Assembly (NCBI GenBank): GCA_963854835.1 | Contig: OY978526.1 | Location: 17,276,368-17,340,367, forward strand | Direction of reading: 5' to 3' | Length of the DNA stretch: 64,000 nt | Source: Megamerina dolium | Taxonomy: Eukaryota; Arthropoda; Insecta; Diptera; Megamerinidae | Shown: positions 58,555-64,000 of the stretch, piece by piece | Layout: each line of letters opens with the position of its first letter | How positions within the stretch are numbered: the stretch's first letter is position 1 | Position numbers and translations under genes: made by a program | Notes under the pieces: model-generated | Databases searched by the model: none | The model's input: only the letters and a program-made list of their open reading frames with translations | Told to the model about the DNA's origin: nothing

Positions 58555-59594
58555 ATGTCTGCAACAAAATTATTTATTGTGGTGAGTCTGAGGAATATTT
58601 ATACATATCAAATCCTGTGCAATAATCTTAATGAATTATTTCTATTCTCTGCTAGTTTCTCTCACTTGCAATCACAGTGGATTGTGAACATGCGGGATAT
58701 AATTATGGTTCCACCGAAGGCATACCTTTAAGTACACTCGGCTATAATGGTGATACTGGTTATCAATCGGGTCTGGATGGTTTACTAGCATCACCCTCAC
58801 TTGGTGACACATATCACAAAGAATTCTTTACATTCTCTGCACCGGAGGAAGACTTTGACGATTCACAAGCAATTCAACAATTGTCAGCTGCTGTCAAAAA
58901 GAATGTACGTGTAATCTTCATTAAGGCACCAGAGAATAGAGCTATTGAACAAGCGGCACTCGCTGTGGCTAAGCAAAGTCTTCACGATAAGACGGCTATC
59001 TATGTATTGAACAAACAGGCGGACTTTGGCGAATTGGCAAGCAAACTGACTGTTGTTCGGGATCAGCTCAATCATAAACCACAGGTGCATTTCGTTAAAT
59101 ACAGGACTCCCGAGGAAGCGGCTCACGCCCAACAATCCATTCAGTCGCAATACGATATCCTACAGGGTACTACACAAAATTCAAATGGAGGTGTTGCACC
59201 TGTATTGAATTTTGCTTCAAAGACTCAATTGCCATTGCCACTATCGTTTGCTGGTGGATATGGTGGTGGTTATGGTTCGGTGGGACCACTCAACAATAAT
59301 TTCGGTTTAGGTGGTCATGAATCGAATGCTGGTGGTATTGGTGGTGGAATTGATGTCGGACTTGGTGCTTATGCTAGTGGTAGTATTCATGGTGGAATTG
59401 GTGGCGGACTTGGTCCATACAGTGGTGGGAATGGTGCTCCTACTTACTTTGGCTACAGTAATAATGTGCAGTCTTATTCGAGCACGGATAATATTGTGTC
59501 ACAAATAAATGCTGCTTTAGCAACAGGAGATAAATTGGAATTTCCCTCACCAGCCTCACCAAATGCCTATTTGCCGCCGGCAAAGAAAACGTAA
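58555..59594 (+). CDS. Twdl: Tweedle cuticular protein 8 (DUF243), C-terminal glycine-rich, two exons
   Basis: Predicted secreted cuticle protein of 321 residues. Exon 1 is 58555-58581 (MSATKLFIV) followed by GTGAGT; the acceptor is GCTAG at 58651-58655; exon 2 is 58656-59594. The joined N-terminus, MSATKLFIVFLSLAITVDC, is a signal peptide. The exon junction lies 13 residues before GYNY, the same place as in genes 3, 4 and 7. Core: HKEFFTFSAPEEDFDD (about 63-78), KKNVRVIFIKAPENRAIEQA, DKTAIYVLNKQADFGELASK, PQVHFVKYRTPEEAAHAQ and GGVAPVLNFAS. The glycine-rich part here comes after the core (about 198-257, Gly with Tyr, Asn, Val), followed by a non-repetitive Ser/Asn segment and PNAYLPPAKKT. 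The core most resembles gene 2. Confidence 0.92.
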
Positions 59595-59735
59595 ATTGGT
59601 GATTGCAATTTATATGTAGTACACTTAAGTAAATATTCACTTCATTAACTTGTTAAATACATGTTTTTTTTAGCTTCAATTTTACATAGAAATAATACTT
59701 GAGCATATTATATAGAACCTGGAATTTGGAACTAA

Positions 59736-59891
<156 letters not shown>

Positions 59892-59989
59892 CGATTTTTA
59901 ATAGATTTAATAAATACCTGTTTCTTACTTTTTAAGAATGTTGATTGATTGAAGTCTACTGCAAGTGAAATAATTATCGCTGTAGTTCA

Positions 59990-60490
59990 AACAACATTCC
60001 ATCGGATTCAACCAATAGCGTCGATGTGGCGAAGGATACCGTAAATATGAAGCAATCGAGCTGTAATTTGCTGCATAGTATCATTTTCAGCAAAGAACAT
60101 ATATGCTCGTGAATGGATAAAATTGGATGAAAACCACGCCTACCTCCCATACAAAAATATGTTGTTGAATGTATGTTTTCACACTTTTCGAAGAAAAAAA
60201 GCAAGCTATCAGATTGAAACTCAATACATATAATTATATTTACCAACGAAAAGACATATTCGAAAATGGGTGGGATCGGTTGAAAACCACGCCTACCTAC
60301 CATACAAAAATTAGCTATTAAATGAATTTTTTACACGAAAACATTAAGCTATTGATCTGAAACTTGCTTGATAATATTAGTTTGCTTACAGAATATATAT
60401 GAATATAATAAAAAATGGACGGAATCGTATGCAAAACCACGTATACTTCTCATACCAAAATATGTTCTCTACTGTAACTACTCTTCGCCA
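59990..60490 (-). repeat. Array of ~130-160-bp units (same family as 2740-3460), reverse orientation
   Basis: Three units on the minus strand contain TTTGTATGGGAGGTAGGCGTGG followed by TTTTCATCC or TTTTCAACCGAT. These are the phrases seen in plus orientation at 2740-3460. Confidence 0.65.
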
Positions 60491-60494
60491 ATGA

Positions 60495-62225
60495 GCATAA
60501 GAAGCTATAGTACTAACGGTTGTCACAAATGATTTTTTCGAATGAAAACCTTGTCTATTTGCTGCATAAAAGCACTTTTTTTTAAGTATTTATGTCCATG
60601 TATCATCGTGTGGGTTATCCAAATTTCAGTATTCCATATTTTATATTTGAATTAATGTATTCAATCACAGAAAAGAAAAAAATATCAAATCAAACACCAC
60701 TAGAAATAAGTTTTAATTTCTTCAAGTTCAAAATTTGTTTCTCTGGTATGTAAGTAAAAAGAATAAATTAAATCTCTTAGATTTCATGATTTCATGTTCA
60801 TATTAATTTCTTCTCAGCAATTTGAATATGTATTTATCAATTGAAAACATAATTTTAAAAAGCATACTTTTAAGCTTAAATGAAAAATATTTTTATTGCA
60901 TTTCATTTCATTGTTTCTCTATTTCTTTTCCTTATTTATTTTGAATACATACTTATCCTATTTGTTGGGTATTTAAATGTGAGTAGTTTTATTTTTGTTT
61001 TTCTTTGATTAAATGTCATTTTGTTGTATTAACAATCAAGGTTTATTTTTGTTGCAGTCGTTTATCTTAATTTCGGTTCAAACAATGATAACAACAAGAA
61101 TAACAACAACAACAACATTAAGAAAATTTATATTAACAAAATTGTGTAGAACGATACAAGAAAGACAAGTATTTTTAGTTTTTATTTTGTAGGTATATAA
61201 ATATCAAGCTATGCATATACTGCGAATAATTAATGAAAAATTTAATTCATTGGTTAATTAACAATGACAAAAAAATATCAATTTCCGGTTTCTGCAAATG
61301 GATATCCAACTATTATGGCTAAGAGCCAATAAGAGTATTGATTAAATACTCATAGCATACAAATAAAAACTTTAATTGCCAGATGTGAAGGTTGCATTTG
61401 CATTTTCAATGAACCAATCTAAAATAGTTCTTTAGCAGATGTTGAATTCTTCTTTGTAAATGATATTACAAATTGATAAGATCTAAGTATAAGCTATTAA
61501 TAATGTTGATAACGTGAAAACCAATTTTCAATGTGATGTGCTCAAATCTTTAAAACAACTCAACAATTTTAACTCAGTCACTCAATATATGTATATTAGG
61601 GTGATTCGAATCTGCTGGGCGAGTATAATGTGAGAAAATGTATGAAATATTTTATTGAATATGTATGGGTTTTCATAAAAAACTTTTTCACAAGTTTTGA
61701 CCCTCCCTAAGGCACATTATACTCATGAATATTGAATAAATGAACTAATCATCAGCAAAAAGGCAACTCAAATGACACAATGATAGTTAGTAATATGCTT
61801 TTATTTATTTAACCAGGTGGCATTGTCATAATTATATATTTGTGTGTGTGTGTATTTCAGAGAGAGAGAGAGAGATAGAGCAATGAAATTGATTAATACA
61901 TATAAAATACAATATCATTAGATTGTGTAAATCGATTGATTTCGCATTAATGAATCTAGTTTAAGATTTACTTAGTAGCCATCATAATGATTAGGTCAAA
62001 GATTTAGTACAGTGGGTGCTTATGTGTATTAATATAGTAACTTTGCTAAATGCGTAACAACAAAAACAATAATAATAATAATAATAATAGTTAAATAAAA
62101 ATAGAAACGATTTTCTCATACATTCGATACGTACGTAGATCACATTGTTCGTACGTTAGCATGTTCTCCATGAATCGCACCAAAGCAGTATAATAACAAT
62201 ATCAATATCGTTGACTCGCCAAATG
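60495..62225. other. Intergenic DNA
   Basis: AT-rich spacer upstream of Tweedle gene 9. Contains GT and GA microsatellites at about 61841-61876, a (TAA)n run near 62068-62088 and a 12-bp perfect inverted repeat (61621-61632 with 61713-61724). No gene recognised. Confidence 0.5.
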
Positions 62226-62234
62226 TTATGGCGC

Positions 62235-62242
62235 TATATAAG
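62235..62242 (+). promoter_or_regulatory. TATA box of Tweedle gene 9
   Basis: TATATAAG 91 bp before the start codon. Confidence 0.65.
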
Positions 62243-62325
62243 AATGGTGGAATATTAAAAGCAAAATTAAATTAGTTTTAGTCTCTAATCTGAGCGACAA
62301 GTTCACAGTTGTAATACCAAATAAT

Positions 62326-63373
62326 ATGGGAGCGTTTATTGCATTGTCATATCTCATAACAGTATGTAATTTCAAATATTATTTCATATTTTGATACTGA
62401 TTGATTTTAATATTTTCAGTTATTCCCACTTTATGATTGTGGTGTTGCACTAAATATTTCGCCATATTCAACGGACTACAATAGCATTTCGTACTCAACA
62501 GACACGGAGGCTGCTAATTCGTATGAAAATGATTCAAAATATTACCTTAATGCACCCATTCCAGCCATTTATGGGGACTACGAAGCATATCTAAATCATT
62601 TCTATGAACCCAATCAGCCGCAGGCTCAAGTGTCTACAAATGAACCTCAGTATGGCATCAATGATTCGAATGCTGCACAACGTCAAGAAGGTGAAAATGA
62701 ATCACAACCACCAGAATCTGCTAACGAAGCACCATATTTCACTATTGACAAAGCGATTAGTCAAAATGATGACAATACACGTCCAGAAGGATCACAGTTG
62801 ACGGCATCCAGAACCGAATTTCTAACATACACCGCACCAGAGGATAGTTTTGAACTCGAACAGGCACAACAATTAGCTAGTGCTCTTGCTCCGCAACGTG
62901 TACTCCTCATTATGATGCCAGAGACGAATGTCTACTCTTTAACAGCGGAGCAATTGCGCAAACAGAATTTACTAGATGTTTATTTACTTAATCGACAAGC
63001 AGAAACAACAGGTCTTGCTGAGAAACTCGAAGAGATAAAAGAGAAAAATGCCAAAGATGCGCCATCAGTTCATATCGTAAATTATAATATGCCAGAAGAT
63101 GCTGATAAAGCGCTAGACGCAATTAAGGCTGGCATCAATGACGCATTTTCGGCTGACGGCTCAGTAACGATGACTCAAGCGGAAGATTTGGTGCTACCGG
63201 TTAGTGATGCAAGCTCAGAGAAGCCAGAGAATGAAGAAAATGTTGAAATAGTTACCAGTAGAGCTGATACAGATGAGACAGAAGCGGAAACTTCAGCCCC
63301 ATCAGATAATATTGGTAAAGATGATAATGTTGATGCCACAGAATTAGATGAAAAGTATTTGCCACCCAAATAG
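62326..63373 (+). CDS. Twdl: Divergent acidic Tweedle-like protein 9, two exons
   Basis: Predicted secreted protein of 329 residues. Exon 1 is 62326-62361 (MGAFIALSYLIT) followed by GTATGT; the acceptor is TTTTCAG ending at 62419; exon 2 is 62420-63373. Signal peptide about 1-22. Residues 23-142 are Ser/Asn/Gln/Glu-rich with no glycine tract. The core (about 143-252) is recognisable by EFLTYTAPEDSFE, QRVLLIMMPETNVYSL, LDVYLLNRQAETTGLAEKL and PSVHIVNYNMPEDADKAL. The lysines of the second block, the KYRTPE motif and the entire SQSxNGGVAPVLNFAS block are gone. The tail (about 278-325) is strongly acidic and ends EKYLPPK, the family-type end. Its place, intron in the signal-peptide region and ending all tie it to the cluster. 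It may have a role other than chitin packing; that is inference. AATAAA at 63598-63603. Confidence 0.85.
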
Positions 63374-63609
63374 ATTACAAATATTGATGCTATTAAAAGA
63401 CTGTTTAGTTTTAAGTGACAATCATATACAAAATACCTTAAGTGATATAAAAATTTGTGACCTCAAAAGGTGTAAAGCAAGAACGTTGTTCAGTAATTCA
63501 CAGCACATATAAGTCTCTGGACGAAAGAACAAGTCTTTTGGCCTTGCTCGAATTTTAAACGATATTCAATGACATTATACAAACAAAATTTTTTTTAAAT
63601 AAATGTTTA

Positions 63610-64000
63610 CAATGAAATAACAGTAGTTTTTTCTAGAAATATATATAATAGAGTAACACTATAAAAATATACCACCATATACCATCATAATCGTTTGTTG
63701 AAGTTAATGAACTTGAATAGTTGAAAAAAATGGAAAGGGGAGCGATCATACTTAAAACAAAAAATTATGTAAATTTATTTTTAAGCTTCATCGCATGGAT
63801 GAGCACATACATACGATGTTAGATTTGATACTAGACATTGCTGCTGCTGCTGCTGTTGCCAGTAAAGTATTTGCATCAAACGAATTAAAGAAGAAGGTAA
63901 AGTAAAGAAGAAGCAAAATGTAGATTTAAATTAAAATTTATGAAATTTCAACTAATGGTTGTTGCTGTTGTTGCTATTGTTGAAAACTGCGAAATAATTT
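63610..64000. other. Intergenic DNA to the window end
   Basis: AT-rich, with CTG/TTG runs near 63841-63860 and 63959-63980. No gene recognised. Confidence 0.45.

Noticed and set aside
58668..58677. Alternative splice acceptor ATCACAG for Tweedle gene 8
   Set aside because: Using it puts exon 2 out of frame with the Tweedle core. The GCTAG acceptor at 58651-58655 keeps the frame and completes a signal peptide.

Overview
The window is eukaryotic and reads as a higher dipteran. It is AT-rich and full of microsatellites, with short GT-AG introns. It holds a cluster of nine Tweedle (DUF243) cuticular-protein genes, a family known from insects and greatly expanded in flies. The mobile elements also fit a fly: DINE/Helentron-like tandem repeats, DD41D transposase remnants of the type described as rosa in a tephritid, Jockey, I-type and RTE-like LINE fragments, mariners and a tRNA-derived SINE. 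A tephritid-like acalyptrate is my best guess; that is inference, because I ran no search.

Layout. Bases 1 to about 32,600 hold no cellular gene I can support. They contain a 2.6 kb DINE-like tandem array (1-2660), a related short-period array (2740-3460), other decayed repeat modules (7.5-8.0, 12.9-13.2 and 21.6-22.5 kb), an exact 89-bp tandem duplication (9.8 kb), two full-length SINEs (12.3 and 19.9 kb), DD41D transposase remnants (10.2-11.1 and 25.0-25.9 kb), LINE fragments (14.9-15.2, 15.7-16.9 and 30.5-31.3 kb), mariner remnants (15.4 and 31.3 kb) and a compact non-autonomous LTR retrotransposon (27.8-29.9 kb) with intact ends.

Bases 32,600 to 63,600 are the Tweedle cluster: nine genes in the order + + - - + + + + +. 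Each has a signal peptide and a TATA box. Six have one short intron that splits the signal-peptide region, and three (35.8, 51.3 and 53.7 kb) have none. Eight keep the canonical Tweedle blocks, differing in the low-complexity tract outside the core: glycine-rich before the core, glycine-rich after it, Gly/Ala/Val-rich, or Pro-Ala. The ninth (62.3 kb) is an acidic, highly diverged member. These genes should encode secreted structural proteins of the cuticle. Parts of several genes are nearly identical in DNA, which points to gene conversion. Transposons sit between the genes: Jockey and RTE-like LINEs, mariners, a DD41D derivative, SINEs and two MITE-like elements.

I found no defence system, CRISPR array, operon or RNA gene. 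The most informative observations are the chimeric first Tweedle gene, the variable signal-peptide intron, the acidic ninth member, the LTR element with a tRNA-Tyr-type primer site, and precise target-site duplications for the SINEs, the DD41D element and a Harbinger-like MITE.
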